Notes: generated by a model not told the origin, from the sequence alone. 46,959 nt of DNA from an uncultured bacterium (GCA_903906425.1 CAIVKH010000008.1:1-46959); one strand, 5' to 3'; counted from the stretch's first letter, positions 1-10,166 are shown. A program made the numbers and translations.

Positions 1-31
1 CCTTTCTGTCTTCTTGTCTTGCAGGCTCCGT

Positions 32-1408
32 TCATGTTTGTACGCTCGACAACTCACCCGCCGCGCAATTACATCGGCCACAGTTGGTTGAAGCATAGTG
101 TGGCTCTCCGAAAGCTAGGCGCGTGGCAAACTCGATCCGATTGCGCTGGGCATGAACACCTTTGTCGCGCAAAAGCAGGTCGAGTTTAAGCAGATTCACC
201 GGTCGCAGAATTATTTCTGCTTTCGAGGTGCCGCGCAGCGGGTCCTTGACGAAAATAATCTGCTGACGAGCCGCATCTTCCAAGGTGGGATAAATAATTG
301 TTGCCCGGCGACGACCGCTCTCCTGCCCCAAGGCATAAAGAGCAAGCTGATACAACATTTCACGCGGTAGATTTCTTTCCCATAGGTCGCGATACTTGGC
401 ATCCAGAGTGGCCTCAGCCTTGCGATTACGCAGCACAAGAAAATCAGGACGGAGCAATGGCGAGCGGTGAATACGAGGGTTGTTGGCTGGGTCGTAGCTG
501 AACACTCCGCGCAGCACTCGCTCATCCTGAATCTCGTAACCGAGGAGGTTCTCGCCAAGGAAGCGGGAAAGGATCGCCTGGAAAAAGCGGTTCATGTCGA
601 ACAGAAATCCGGCGGCGGGGATCGGTGATTTGGTGTCGGTCAAGGCCACTCCCTGAGTGTTCAGAAGCATCTGAATCAAGGTTAGCGCGGGGCGGTAGGC
701 GCTGGTGCGGCGGTCCAGTGAATGCCATGCCTCGGTGAAGCCCGCGGTGTCCAATTCCTTCGGTGTGATTCTTCCGGTAAAACTTTTCGCCAAACGCCGT
801 ACACGACCGCCTAATTCACGGTCCAACGTCATCCGGGCGGCCAGTTCCAATCCGCCATGCAATACCTGATTCAAACAGGTATTCTCACTGCGCGGATAAT
901 GGACACAGGGCAAGGCTACCCCAGCATTGGCGGCGACTTGCATGTAACCGCCGAAATCAATCCGCCCACGCGGGCTGGCGAGCATAGATTCGGTGCGAAG
1001 ATAATCGCGATGGAGACCACGGGAGAGTAACTCGGACGATTCGGCGGCCAACTGATAGATTAATAAATCCTCGAAGCTGGCCTGTGAGGTTGCATAGCCG
1101 ACCTCTTCAAATAAATCCAACTGACGGAGCCGGTAAGCATAGCGAAGCAGATTCATTAACGGCATGCCGGAGATCTTGGGCCTAATGGTTATGAGTAATT
1201 CGCCCAAAGCGAAACGCCCGACATACGAAGACGCCCGCAATTCCAAACCACGCGCCAGTTCGAGGATTTCAATCCGTCCATCGCGGGTGAGCGTCTCAGC
1301 CAAACGCTGGGCCGCTGGATGGCCGGCCAATACAGGTCCGGCTAGTGGACTGCCCTTGGACGGTTCCCGCGTCTCCCACTCGATCAAATTGACGATCTGC
1401 GCAGTCAT
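32..1408 (-). CDS. mcrC: McrC-like nuclease subunit of a type IV restriction system
   Basis: 458-aa protein, the expected size for McrC. In known McrBC systems McrC is the endonuclease partner that stimulates McrB GTP hydrolysis and cuts DNA with modified bases. Seen in the sequence: a conserved N-terminal region with the ITIRPKI segment near residue 75, a central helical part (SPRGRIDF near 145), and a C-terminal PD-(D/E)XK core with RPDFLV followed by LDAKY near residues 320-340, which supplies the D...DxK residues. Its ATG overlaps the mcrB stop by 4 nt (ATGA), so translation is coupled. It is the last gene of the minus-strand island inside the window. The C-terminal tail has a CGRCNC cluster of unclear meaning. 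Identification is confident; the modification recognised cannot be read from sequence. Confidence 0.92.
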   Translation of the reverse strand: MTAQIVNLIEWETREPSKGSPLAGPVLAGHPAAQRLAETLTRDGRIEILELARGLELRASSYVGRFALGELLITIRPKISGMPLMNLLRYAYRLRQLDLFEEVGYATSQASFEDLLIYQLAAESSELLSRGLHRDYLRTESMLASPRGRIDFGGYMQVAANAGVALPCVHYPRSENTCLNQVLHGGLELAARMTLDRELGGRVRRLAKSFTGRITPKELDTAGFTEAWHSLDRRTSAYRPALTLIQMLLNTQGVALTDTKSPIPAAGFLFDMNRFFQAILSRFLGENLLGYEIQDERVLRGVFSYDPANNPRIHRSPLLRPDFLVLRNRKAEATLDAKYRDLWERNLPREMLYQLALYALGQESGRRRATIIYPTLEDAARQQIIFVKDPLRGTSKAEIILRPVNLLKLDLLLRDKGVHAQRNRIEFATRLAFGEPHYASTNCGRCNCAAGELSSVQT

Positions 1409-3747
1409 TTGGATGGTTCTTCGGGCTCCTCCTCAATTTCGGGAGCCGGTGTTAATTGAGCGACTGCTTCAATCGTCGTGGACAATTCCGGCGTGGGCAC
1501 TAGCAATGCCTGAATCAAATCCTGACGGCGCGCGGGCAAAAATAATTCCTCACGCACGCGCTGGCGTTCACCGTCCACCATGGCCCCTCCCAAGATTTCC
1601 GTTAGTGCGCTGTAGTCCTCGTAACAATATTCCTCCAGCAGGGGGATAATATCCTCAGCGAGGATGCGGGAAAACTTCGCAAAATCCGTGACCGGCTTTC
1701 CAGTGTCATCCATCAGGTAGGCATGACCGATTTGCAGGTTACGGGCGTCCTTGCCGATGTGTTCACGGATGCGGGAGTTCAATGCATCGAGCCACTGGCC
1801 CAAGGGAATAGCCTCGCCCGCAATCGCGCCTGCCAGCGTGGACGAATCCGGCATCAACTCAACGAAGCCGAATCGTCGCCGCAAGGCAGTATCAAGTAGG
1901 GCGATGGAACGGTCCGCCGTATTCATGGTGCCGATGACAAGAACGTTGGCTGGCACGGAGAATTTGTCGCCAGATAATGGCAAAATGACTTCCTGCCCGC
2001 GTTTATTCTTTTCGAGTAGTGTCAGCAACTCGCCAAATATGCGCGGGATGTCTCCGCGATTTATTTCGTCAATGAGTAGAACAAACTTTTCACTCGAAGC
2101 GGCTGCATCGTGGCAAAGTTTCTTAAAAATGCCGTTACGTTCTTCAAAGATCAACTGACCGCCTGTGCTTTTCTGTGGACGATAGCCCTCAATGAAATCC
2201 TCATAACCGAAGGCCGGGTGGAACGTGCAGCAGCGCAATAGGCCGAAGTTTGATCCGTCGCCATTGACAGTCACTTTCTGTTCGGCTGTAAGGTCTGCAT
2301 ATAGACACCCGAAGGCCCCGATGGCTGCCAAGTCGAGCGCCGTCTGTTTACCCCAATAAGTTTTGCCGGTACCCGGCGGGCCGTAGAGAATGGCTTGACC
2401 TTTCCGTTCCAAGATCGCCTGCAGTTTGCTCGGAATAGCGCCTTCTAAGCGCACAGTTTTACGAACGGGTTTTGGCTGCGCCGGCGTTGGGGCTAAGACC
2501 GCGGTTGCCGCGGGCAACGATGGTTCCAATAACTGGCGTTCCACGGCCACAAAGTTTCGGTCGTCCTTTCGCAATTTCCAGACGGTGGTTCTCAAGCCTT
2601 CCGTGACGGGCAATTCCCATGGCGATGTCACATGCCAGTCGACCTGGCGACGGTGCGGTGCATCTTCCGGTTGCGTCGGCTCAAACCGATATGGGCCTTT
2701 GACCAGGCCGATGCCAAGAATCCGTTCGCCATCCGCCGCGAGCACTACGTCATTTTCAGCTATGTCCACTGCAAAGTTCCGAATTTCACCGGCTTTGCGC
2801 GTAGCAACGTTTGCCTCATAGTTCGGGTATTCCTTGCTCAGCATTGCCGCGATGGTTTCCTTTACATTGTTGCCGGCGAGCACGCTGGACAAATCCGCCA
2901 ACTTCGGCCAGCCAATGGCGGCATAGTCACCGGCTTTCATTTCGGGCCAAACATCTTGGGCGTCGTTTCCTTCGCCGAGCTTGGTGCCGATACGCCAGTA
3001 TTTGATGGGTGTGCCATTCCGTTCGTTGAGCACAGCGGTCAGGTGATTCATGGGCCATCCCATTTGATTCGCGAAGCTGACAAAACGGCCAGCGGAAACA
3101 TACAGGCCGGGCTGCGCAGGCGGCAGTTGAAGCAACTTAATGAGGTTGTGCCGTTGAAAATATTCAGCGTGAAAATCGTCCAGTTTGTCCGGGAAAAACA
3201 GGCTCACATATTTGTGACCCCAAGCTAGGCGGCAAACATCTGGGGCGATCTCATCTAATTTACTCTGCAAAGCCAGATACGCCTGATCGTCTGCACCAGC
3301 GGGCAATTCTTGGATGACAGCCACGGCAGCAACCAGTTGGTCTCGGTGTTTCCGTGCGGTGGCAATAGCCTCGGCCATTGTCAAAGTAATTTGGTTGCTC
3401 GGATGTCCTGCCATCCACTCACCGGAATCCTTGCTCTTGTAGAGGCCAAATTTGAGCGCGCTACCGCCCATGATGCTGCCAAACTCGCGAGTGGGAAACT
3501 CCTCATCGCTCTTGAACTCCAACCAATAAACGAGGCTGTCGTAGTTGCCGTGGGCATGGATGGTGTTGAGTAGCGACTCGCCATCCAGACTCTTGAGCCG
3601 CTCGGGACCGAAACGGTCACGAAACAGCGCATAACATTCGGATAGGCGCTCCTTCGTCATCAACTCGCCGCGTTTGAGGAGCGACTCATAGCATGTCCGA
3701 AGAGATTGCTGGACGCGTGGGTCTAGTGTGGAGTCAAGTGTGGGCAT
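1405..3747 (-). CDS. mcrB: McrB-like AAA+ GTPase with a long N-terminal recognition region
   Basis: About 780 aa. The C-terminal half is an McrB-type AAA+ motor: Walker A GPPGTGKT near residue 460, Walker B LLIDEINRGDIPRIFGE, and the McrB signature MNTADRSIALLDTALRRRF. The N-terminal half is not the E. coli type. Residues about 240-420 contain a YWRIG...GDYAAIGW...VDIAENDVVLA...ILGIGLVKGPYRF pattern that I read as a PUA/EVE-like base-reader domain (inference). I chose the ATG at 3747 because GGAGG lies 9 nt upstream; an in-frame ATG at 3774 has no such site. Partner of mcrC, which overlaps its stop. It lies about 340 bp downstream of drmC on the same strand, so it may be co-transcribed with DISARM or have its own promoter. 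Confidence 0.9.
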   Translation of the reverse strand: MPTLDSTLDPRVQQSLRTCYESLLKRGELMTKERLSECYALFRDRFGPERLKSLDGESLLNTIHAHGNYDSLVYWLEFKSDEEFPTREFGSIMGGSALKFGLYKSKDSGEWMAGHPSNQITLTMAEAIATARKHRDQLVAAVAVIQELPAGADDQAYLALQSKLDEIAPDVCRLAWGHKYVSLFFPDKLDDFHAEYFQRHNLIKLLQLPPAQPGLYVSAGRFVSFANQMGWPMNHLTAVLNERNGTPIKYWRIGTKLGEGNDAQDVWPEMKAGDYAAIGWPKLADLSSVLAGNNVKETIAAMLSKEYPNYEANVATRKAGEIRNFAVDIAENDVVLAADGERILGIGLVKGPYRFEPTQPEDAPHRRQVDWHVTSPWELPVTEGLRTTVWKLRKDDRNFVAVERQLLEPSLPAATAVLAPTPAQPKPVRKTVRLEGAIPSKLQAILERKGQAILYGPPGTGKTYWGKQTALDLAAIGAFGCLYADLTAEQKVTVNGDGSNFGLLRCCTFHPAFGYEDFIEGYRPQKSTGGQLIFEERNGIFKKLCHDAAASSEKFVLLIDEINRGDIPRIFGELLTLLEKNKRGQEVILPLSGDKFSVPANVLVIGTMNTADRSIALLDTALRRRFGFVELMPDSSTLAGAIAGEAIPLGQWLDALNSRIREHIGKDARNLQIGHAYLMDDTGKPVTDFAKFSRILAEDIIPLLEEYCYEDYSALTEILGGAMVDGERQRVREELFLPARRQDLIQALLVPTPELSTTIEAVAQLTPAPEIEEEPEEPSK

Positions 3748-4050
3748 CGTTGATTTCCTCCGATTCGACTGCATTTTCTATTTTGGCGGCATCTTCCATG
3801 AACGCTTCAACGCTAATCGCTATGCCAGCGTATTGAAAACTATTCTTTCCATTCGATCTGGTATTCCTCACATGGCGCGACACCGAGGCAACCAAGGTTT
3901 GTGACGCTCAGTCGTGACTCGATCTACCTTGTGAACCGCGCGTGATGTTACGCCATAGTTCTCGCGAGGAGGAACTAGCCACCATAGCCGCTTGCAGCTG
4001 AAATTGCCCATCTCAGCATTCCTTAGTTCGACTTGTCGAAGACGTCGGCG
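3734..4050 (-). pseudogene. Possible decayed small gene between drmC and mcrB
   Basis: The 340-bp gap between drmC and mcrB has no intact gene. On the minus strand three successive reading frames give protein-like sequence that joins end to end with two frame changes: one from 4050 (containing EMGNFSCKRLWWLVPPREN), one around 3900-3830 (LSVTNLGCLGVAPCEEYQIE), and one to 3734 (IAISVEAFMEDAAKIE) that runs into the mcrB start. None has a clear start codon with a ribosome site. It may be a frameshifted remnant, or random open frames. I do not recognise a family. A promoter for mcrBC could also lie here, but I could not point to one. Confidence 0.25.
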
Positions 4051-4087
4051 TTATAACTGCCATTACTCGTTAATGTGAACAACGCAC

Positions 4088-4882
4088 TCATATTATTTCA
4101 GCGCGGACTAACTGCCCCCGCACACACAGAGCATTGAAATAGTTCGCGATCTTATCCGCAACCGACTCTTGCCGGATGAGCACACCGACCTCGATGTTCC
4201 GTTCCTGTGCGGCCTCTGTGAAATTCGCTGATGTCACGAACGCGATGCGGTGGTCGATGATAACGCACTTGGCATGAAGGCTGGATCGTTTCGGTCCTGC
4301 GGCCGCCAGCGAGCGCGGATCATAAAACAATTCCGGGTATTTTGACCACGGCCAATGCTTGGTCCGGAAGTCGAAAGCGAAGCGCCTCACGATCTCACTA
4401 TCCAAAGAAGTATCCGAGGGTTTGCGTGAAATATCCAAGCAGAATCGAACCCGCAAAGTGGGGACCGTCATCATTCTATTGGCAATACATTCAAACACCC
4501 TGCGGCCTTTATGAACGGCATATCCGACGAGGAGAATCTCCTCACTCGCGTCCTGCACGATGGACATGAGAGTCGCCGCCGTGTCGGCAGTGGGGATGCC
4601 CGGCACATCCGGCCCTGACATGACGACCTCAATAAACTCAGACAAACTGCCCGTTTGGGTTCTGCTATCCAAAACAGCCTGCAAGAGAATGCCCATCTGC
4701 GGCGGCGAGAAGTCGTCAGCCGAAAGCTCGTCGAGATCGCGGGCAACGGCCTCCAGTTTGTTTCCGACAATCTGACCAAGGGCCAAATGTGAGACGCCCA
4801 ATGATAGAGGGCCGTCGCGGAGTGAAGCCGCCAGCGAGTTCAGGGCGGCCGGCGTCAATTCTCTGAATGATTGAAGTTTCAC
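4088..4882 (-). CDS. drmC: DISARM protein DrmC, phospholipase D-fold
   Basis: About 264 aa. It carries one PLD (HKD) motif near the C-terminus: LHAKCVIID followed by SANFTEAAQERN, the H-x-K-x4-D...SxN pattern of phospholipase D-type nucleases. DrmC is the PLD protein of DISARM; published work found it dispensable for protection in the class 2 system studied. The GTG at 4882 is taken as start because it follows the drmB stop by one base; an in-frame ATG at 4957 would lie inside drmB. Position and strand match the usual drmA-drmB-drmC order. A single HKD motif implies that two chains form the active site (family knowledge). Confidence 0.87.
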   Translation of the reverse strand: MKLQSFRELTPAALNSLAASLRDGPLSLGVSHLALGQIVGNKLEAVARDLDELSADDFSPPQMGILLQAVLDSRTQTGSLSEFIEVVMSGPDVPGIPTADTAATLMSIVQDASEEILLVGYAVHKGRRVFECIANRMMTVPTLRVRFCLDISRKPSDTSLDSEIVRRFAFDFRTKHWPWSKYPELFYDPRSLAAAGPKRSSLHAKCVIIDHRIAFVTSANFTEAAQERNIEVGVLIRQESVADKIANYFNALCVRGQLVRAEII

Positions 4883-4883
4883 G

Positions 4884-6674
4884 TTACATACCGCCAAACA
4901 GTGACGCCCCTGCATTCTCAACAGTCTCGACAACAAGTGCGCGATCCAGGAAATCATTGTGTTGTTCGCACGATGTTTCGGAGGTCAGAAGACAACCGTG
5001 GCAGGCGCTTCCATGAAGTGGTTGGTGGTCGTGGACACCGGGCTGGTGGTAAGAACAAACGGGATCGTTTGAGCAAAGCATCGCATAGTCAAGAGACCGG
5101 CGAATATGTTTCTTGATGTCCCGTGCCGCCTCAACCAAACCGCCAAGCGTGCCCTCGGCATCCGATGACCCGGTGTAGATCAGAATCCCGAATCGATTGC
5201 CATCGAGGGCATAAATCCGCTCGCGGATCGATGAAGCAGGATAACCGCATTCGAGAGAAATCGATGTCAGGAGCAGATGAGAAAGAGAATGCAGAAGGTA
5301 ATATGCAAGGCCCGGGAACTGTCGGGATGATCCCTCGTGTTCTTTTAGCCACCGCTCAAAACCATTGAGTAATTTTCGCCCCCGATTCTGGGTGGCTTCG
5401 CGCCGCAACCACTCGCCGATCACTTGGGCCCTGAATTGTATAAATACGCCTTCCCCACGATTCTCGACCGCAGGTAGCCATGAACTGTCGAGAGCCAGGG
5501 GTGCGCGCACAACATCCAGTGAAAGTTCGCCTCGAATATCCGGACCGGCTGCTTCAAAGCGGGTGAATCCAAGCTGGGCGATGACTTCGCGCAACCTATG
5601 GACAAGAACGATCCGTTCGACGGATTGCGTCCACGGTGCGTCCCAAGCGGAGCGTGGGAGCGAACGGGCAAAGAAATCGCCTCCGGGCACATCGGAGCCG
5701 AGTTCGTCCTTCACTTCTGCCAAAGCCTCAAATTCCACATCCTTGACGGGCCGTTCCATGGGATTCTGCCCGGATTTGATCCGTTTAATGGATGCCATGA
5801 CCTGAGCATCATCTAACCCCTGAAGACGGGCCAGTACAGTCGGTTTGCGTCTGACCTTGACCAGGTCATCGTTGCTTGCCACGTCGCTCAAAAAATCATC
5901 CCACAGGACACGCACGATGTCGTCAACCGGAGTGCGAGTGTCGGGAATGGAAATCACCGACATGAGCTGCGGGAAGTAGGCGTTGCTTGCGCTTCGGATC
6001 AGGAGGCGGTTAGGCGCCCCGCATCCTTCCCGGCTTCCAGGGCCGAGCCAGGGGCGTGAGCCGTTACACAAGCCGAGTGCCCGCAATTCCCTGCGTGCTG
6101 CCTGACTCATCACACGTTCTTTTTCACACTCACATACAACCCACACCTCGTCGAGGTCACCCGTAGTTCCTCTTTCTTCCATCCACATGTCCCGCGGACA
6201 CGCGCCACCTGTACCGTGGACAAAGGCGCTCCAGTCAATGTCTCCGACGTGACCTCTTTCACATGCACGCACAAAACGGACCGGCACAACCTGATACTTC
6301 TTGCCGTCGGCGTCGGTGAACCGGCTCCGGTCCAGGCTGTTCGCGTGGACGAGCCGGCGGCGGCGGAACCCCGATCCGGTCACCACCGTGCGCTGCACGA
6401 TGAACCATTCCGGAAAACGCCAGCCCACTATATCCGGGTGGACACCCAGCCTCTGATATTCCTGCGCCGGCGGCGGGCTGCGAAGACTCAGCCCGGTACG
6501 CGTGAGCAGGCGCTCCAGCTTCGCAACGAGTCTCGGCTCCTGAATCAGCGGAATATTGGCCGGGTCGTAGTGCCATTGGTCCAATCCCGCGACGATGACG
6601 GATGCATCAGGAAAATCGACCATTGCACCGGGGCCGAATGTAGTTATTACCTGACTGGATCGAATCTGATTCAT
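4884..6674 (-). CDS. drmB: DISARM protein DrmB (DUF1998 family)
   Basis: 596 aa. It starts with the typical DrmB N-terminus (MNQIRSSQVITTFGPGAMVD). It contains several cysteine pairs expected to bind zinc: ACERGH/CPRDMW/CECEKE in the first third, and CSNDPVC plus SACHGCLLTSETSC near residues 540-575, where the DUF1998 domain lies. DrmB forms a complex with the helicase DrmA that loads on DNA (established for DISARM). A very good ribosome site (GGGGAGG, 7 nt upstream) supports the ATG at 6674. It follows the drmA stop by 3 nt and precedes drmC by one base, so the three form a tight operon. Confidence 0.92.
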   Translation of the reverse strand: MNQIRSSQVITTFGPGAMVDFPDASVIVAGLDQWHYDPANIPLIQEPRLVAKLERLLTRTGLSLRSPPPAQEYQRLGVHPDIVGWRFPEWFIVQRTVVTGSGFRRRRLVHANSLDRSRFTDADGKKYQVVPVRFVRACERGHVGDIDWSAFVHGTGGACPRDMWMEERGTTGDLDEVWVVCECEKERVMSQAARRELRALGLCNGSRPWLGPGSREGCGAPNRLLIRSASNAYFPQLMSVISIPDTRTPVDDIVRVLWDDFLSDVASNDDLVKVRRKPTVLARLQGLDDAQVMASIKRIKSGQNPMERPVKDVEFEALAEVKDELGSDVPGGDFFARSLPRSAWDAPWTQSVERIVLVHRLREVIAQLGFTRFEAAGPDIRGELSLDVVRAPLALDSSWLPAVENRGEGVFIQFRAQVIGEWLRREATQNRGRKLLNGFERWLKEHEGSSRQFPGLAYYLLHSLSHLLLTSISLECGYPASSIRERIYALDGNRFGILIYTGSSDAEGTLGGLVEAARDIKKHIRRSLDYAMLCSNDPVCSYHQPGVHDHQPLHGSACHGCLLTSETSCEQHNDFLDRALVVETVENAGASLFGGM

Positions 6675-6677
6675 CGC

Positions 6678-9600
6678 TCATCCTCCCCAGTCATTAAGAT
6701 TTTTCACCGTCAGCTCGACGCCGGTCTCTACATCGCGCATTGATCTGTTGGCCCGGAAACGCCTCTGCCGGTCTGTTAATTTGGGCAGATCCGGGTGAAG
6801 AAAATCGTAGATCAACCGTCGGGCGGCACCCTCTTCCACCTGATATTGAAGCCTTGTGGTCGTGCGCTGATATTCCTGTGCGACGAGCAGCCAGTCATCC
6901 AGAACGCTCCGGCACAAGGCGAGCACCTGATCATAAAGGCGCTGAGACTGCTCTGCCGTCAGATTTGTTCGATGATTCCGAGCGCGCTCCGCGAATGCGA
7001 TGGCAAATTGATCCAGCGATGACCGGAGTTGCAGAATCTCGCCGGCACCGAGCGGAGGAGTCATCGTTGCGTTGCCGTGTCTGCACAAGCCAACCAACGA
7101 TGCAACTAGTGCGCGATCCAGCGCCCGTGGAGAATAGGGGGTGATGCTCGTGGGCTCCACCGCACGATAGAATGTGGAATGGTACATCGAGAATCGTTCG
7201 TAGTGGGAACGGTCCCGAGGCTTGTGAATGTTCAGCAGGGTCACGACCAGTCCCGGTTTGTTTGGATCGCGACCGACGCGGCTGGTTGCCTGGATGTATT
7301 CAGCGCTGGTTTTCGGTTGACCGAGCACAACCATCAAGCCGAGACGAATGATGTCCAGGCCCACGGAGATCATGTTCGTTGCGAGTGCGACATCCACGTT
7401 CTCGTCTTCATAGAACGGGAGTGAGAGCCGGCGTTTGGCAGCTGCAACATCGCTGGTGGATACACGAGACGTCAGCTCGAGCACATCGTAGTCAATATCC
7501 CGGTCGCTGAAAAGCCGGTCCTCGGGTTCCAATCGCCGACGCCGCGAATACTGGGACAGTCGCGTGCGGATTTCGTCCTCGACGATGCGCCGGCTTCCGC
7601 CGAGTTCGCGGAGGCTGTTGAAATAGCCGAGCAGCGTCATGTAAGGATCCGCCGGGTTTTCCTTGTTCTTGCGTCCGCCAGCCTGTTCATAGGCCGTCTG
7701 GGCAGCGCTCAAAATCGCAAGAGAGGCACGCAGCAATACGACCTTCAAACTTTTGCCCTGCGCTGCGATTCCCACGTAAAGTCGGGCGGGAGATTTTCCC
7801 GCCGGCTCGGTGTGGGCGAAAAATGAATCACGGCGGTCGGGACCTGGCGGCGGGAAGATCGCTGTCTGGTGTCGGTCGAACAGTGCGCGGATCTGCGAAT
7901 CTGCTCGACGGACCGTTGCGGTGCTGGCGATGACTTTGGGCCGGATCGTCTTCTCGCTGGCACGCCTGCTTGCCAGCCAGTCAATGGCCGCCTCGTAAAC
8001 GCCGGCGATGGTGCCGAGCGGACCGGAGATTAAATGAAGCTCGTCCTGGATAATCAGTTCAGGTGGCGGCAGCGGGCCACCCAACGGTTGGGCCTGATTA
8101 GGTCCGGTGCTCGGTCCATAGAAGCCATTCTTGTCATAGCGGTCGACGAGGCCAAACAAAGTTCCCACCTGACCGATCCAGGGCAAGGCTGCGAATTTAT
8201 CCACGGTGGCAATCAGGAATGCCGGCAGGCGGCGATAAATTGGTTCGTCAACGCCGATGATCGGAAGCGGGCGATCCCCACTGAAAAGACATTCCGGATT
8301 TATACAGTGAACGCGCAGATCCAGGGGCCGTTGAGGAGGGTTGGGAACGAGGCGGAACGAATTTCTGCCGAACTTCTTTCCACACCACGGGCAATTCTCC
8401 AACGGAATCGGCGATGGGTTCCGGCCGCTGTCTTGGGCAAACCTTCGTGCGCGGATGTATGCCGTGCTGTCAGCGCCCGGCCCGTCGTAACCTTGGTAGC
8501 CCATGCGATTCGGGGTTGCCGCCGAGCCAACCCATAGACCGATTTCAAATGGCCATTTGCCGAGCTTCTCTGTTTGCGTCTCGCGTTCGAGTTCAAGCGC
8601 GCACATCAGTGCGGACGCGCGGCCCAACTGGTCGAGCGTAAGAAGCCTCAGTGTATAGCGCATGAGCACGGTTACACCCGCAGAGTGGATTCCGGGATTC
8701 CTCAGCCGGCGCATAACCATCGTGAATGCCGACAATCCCAAATAGGCTTCGGTCTTTCCGCCGCCGGTAGGAAAGAACAGCAGATCCACGGTCTCCCTGT
8801 CAAAGTGCAACGGATTCACGATGCCTTTGATCGACAGCAAAAAGAAGGCGAGTTGGAAGGGGCGCCATTTTGGTGCGTCAACTGTTTCCGGACTGGTCAA
8901 TCTCTGTATGGATTCACGCTGTCGGGCTGAGCGGCCCATGGCACGGTTCGCCAGACAGAAGGCATCCAGCACCTGCGGATCGCGAAGTTCCTGAATTCCA
9001 GCTTCGATGCGTTTGGCCATGTACTCGGCGTTCTGCAGAAGCTCGCGCGCGGTATCGGCTCGCGCACCGGTCAGCGCTTTGGATTGCTGCCGCTGAATTT
9101 CTATCCACGCACGATAGTGAGTCACGAGTGGAGTCAGCATAACAACGGCATCATCGGCGGACGCCAACTGCCCGAGCGCTTCCATGCCGAGTTCCACATC
9201 CAGTATAGCTGATGGCGCAACACGCTCCACCTCAGCTTCGGGAATCCAGGTCGTCTTCACTGACTGGCAGCGACCGTCGGGACCTACAACGGCTTTCGCG
9301 GAGACGCCATGGCCGACAGCGTACTCGAACACGTCCCGATATTGTAGATCACCGACCTTCTCATCCCAGTCACTCGAATCGCCCGCCCCTCGAAGATCAG
9401 GGCGTGGCACGAATGACTCTTCGGAGCGAACTTCCAGCTGCACCTGGAAGACGAACGTAGGGTAAGCGCGCTCCTTGTTGGGTGGTCGCCGGTTCACAAG
9501 AAAAACGGATACCGATCGCGTGCCGGCCGTCAATCGTCGCGCACTTTCGGAATCATTGGAAACTTCGCGAACGGTGGTCGCCAGATAAAGCCCGTCGCTG

Positions 9601-10166
9601 TTGGGCACGGGCACTTCCGAGATGCCTTTGGTCGAGGCTGAAAGATCGACGCGTACAGGGACATCCTTCGGAATTCGACGATAGCCGCGGCGTTGAGCAG
9701 GCACTTGAGTTTTGTCGCCGGGCTCCGGCGCAAGCTTGTCGGCTTTCTCGTGCTCGGGCGAATCAGCGGGTTGTTCGCTTGAACCCTCGAAAACATAATC
9801 TCCCCACGACACGACCACTTCGAGATGCTGAGTCTGCGCGGTGGCGAGGACGCTCACGCCCATGGAAGATGCAAGAATCCGCTTTCGGGCGGCATCGCGG
9901 TCCGGTACGGCACCATCGTCTGCCCCGCCTGCATCGGCAGCAGAATCAATTTCATCAGACGCTTCCTCATCGGATTTCTGTTCTGTCGGTGCATCTGTTG
10001 GAACGAGGTAGCCTGTCAGATACCAACGTGAAGGCGAGTCTTGCAGCAATTCGCGGGCGAATGCGTGTTGATTGTCCGGGCCGACGACATCAAGGCGAAT
10101 GGCCTCCACGACTTTTTCGCGCACATCCTTGCTCGTCATGGCGGCGGGTTCCTCGCGGCTGCTCAT
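6678..10166 (-). CDS. drmA: DISARM helicase DrmA
   Basis: 1162 aa, usual DrmA length. Superfamily 2 helicase motifs are in order: Walker A FFPTGGGKTEAYLG near residue 470, the DEXH-type box IIQDELHLISGPLG near 710, motif III ASTATVRRA, and motifs V-VI TNMISVGLDIIRLG and QATSRVGRDPNKPG near 980-1010. An acidic, E/D-rich linker lies around residues 60-90. Two cysteine pairs near 600-640 (CPWCGKKF, CINPECLF) look like a zinc finger inserted in the helicase. In DISARM, DrmA with DrmB binds DNA and provides the ATPase/helicase activity. The ATG at 10166 overlaps the preceding ATPase gene by 4 nt; an alternative ATG at 10139 has a GAGGA site upstream. Confidence 0.93.
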   Translation of the reverse strand: MSSREEPAAMTSKDVREKVVEAIRLDVVGPDNQHAFARELLQDSPSRWYLTGYLVPTDAPTEQKSDEEASDEIDSAADAGGADDGAVPDRDAARKRILASSMGVSVLATAQTQHLEVVVSWGDYVFEGSSEQPADSPEHEKADKLAPEPGDKTQVPAQRRGYRRIPKDVPVRVDLSASTKGISEVPVPNSDGLYLATTVREVSNDSESARRLTAGTRSVSVFLVNRRPPNKERAYPTFVFQVQLEVRSEESFVPRPDLRGAGDSSDWDEKVGDLQYRDVFEYAVGHGVSAKAVVGPDGRCQSVKTTWIPEAEVERVAPSAILDVELGMEALGQLASADDAVVMLTPLVTHYRAWIEIQRQQSKALTGARADTARELLQNAEYMAKRIEAGIQELRDPQVLDAFCLANRAMGRSARQRESIQRLTSPETVDAPKWRPFQLAFFLLSIKGIVNPLHFDRETVDLLFFPTGGGKTEAYLGLSAFTMVMRRLRNPGIHSAGVTVLMRYTLRLLTLDQLGRASALMCALELERETQTEKLGKWPFEIGLWVGSAATPNRMGYQGYDGPGADSTAYIRARRFAQDSGRNPSPIPLENCPWCGKKFGRNSFRLVPNPPQRPLDLRVHCINPECLFSGDRPLPIIGVDEPIYRRLPAFLIATVDKFAALPWIGQVGTLFGLVDRYDKNGFYGPSTGPNQAQPLGGPLPPPELIIQDELHLISGPLGTIAGVYEAAIDWLASRRASEKTIRPKVIASTATVRRADSQIRALFDRHQTAIFPPPGPDRRDSFFAHTEPAGKSPARLYVGIAAQGKSLKVVLLRASLAILSAAQTAYEQAGGRKNKENPADPYMTLLGYFNSLRELGGSRRIVEDEIRTRLSQYSRRRRLEPEDRLFSDRDIDYDVLELTSRVSTSDVAAAKRRLSLPFYEDENVDVALATNMISVGLDIIRLGLMVVLGQPKTSAEYIQATSRVGRDPNKPGLVVTLLNIHKPRDRSHYERFSMYHSTFYRAVEPTSITPYSPRALDRALVASLVGLCRHGNATMTPPLGAGEILQLRSSLDQFAIAFAERARNHRTNLTAEQSQRLYDQVLALCRSVLDDWLLVAQEYQRTTTRLQYQVEEGAARRLIYDFLHPDLPKLTDRQRRFRANRSMRDVETGVELTVKNLNDWGG

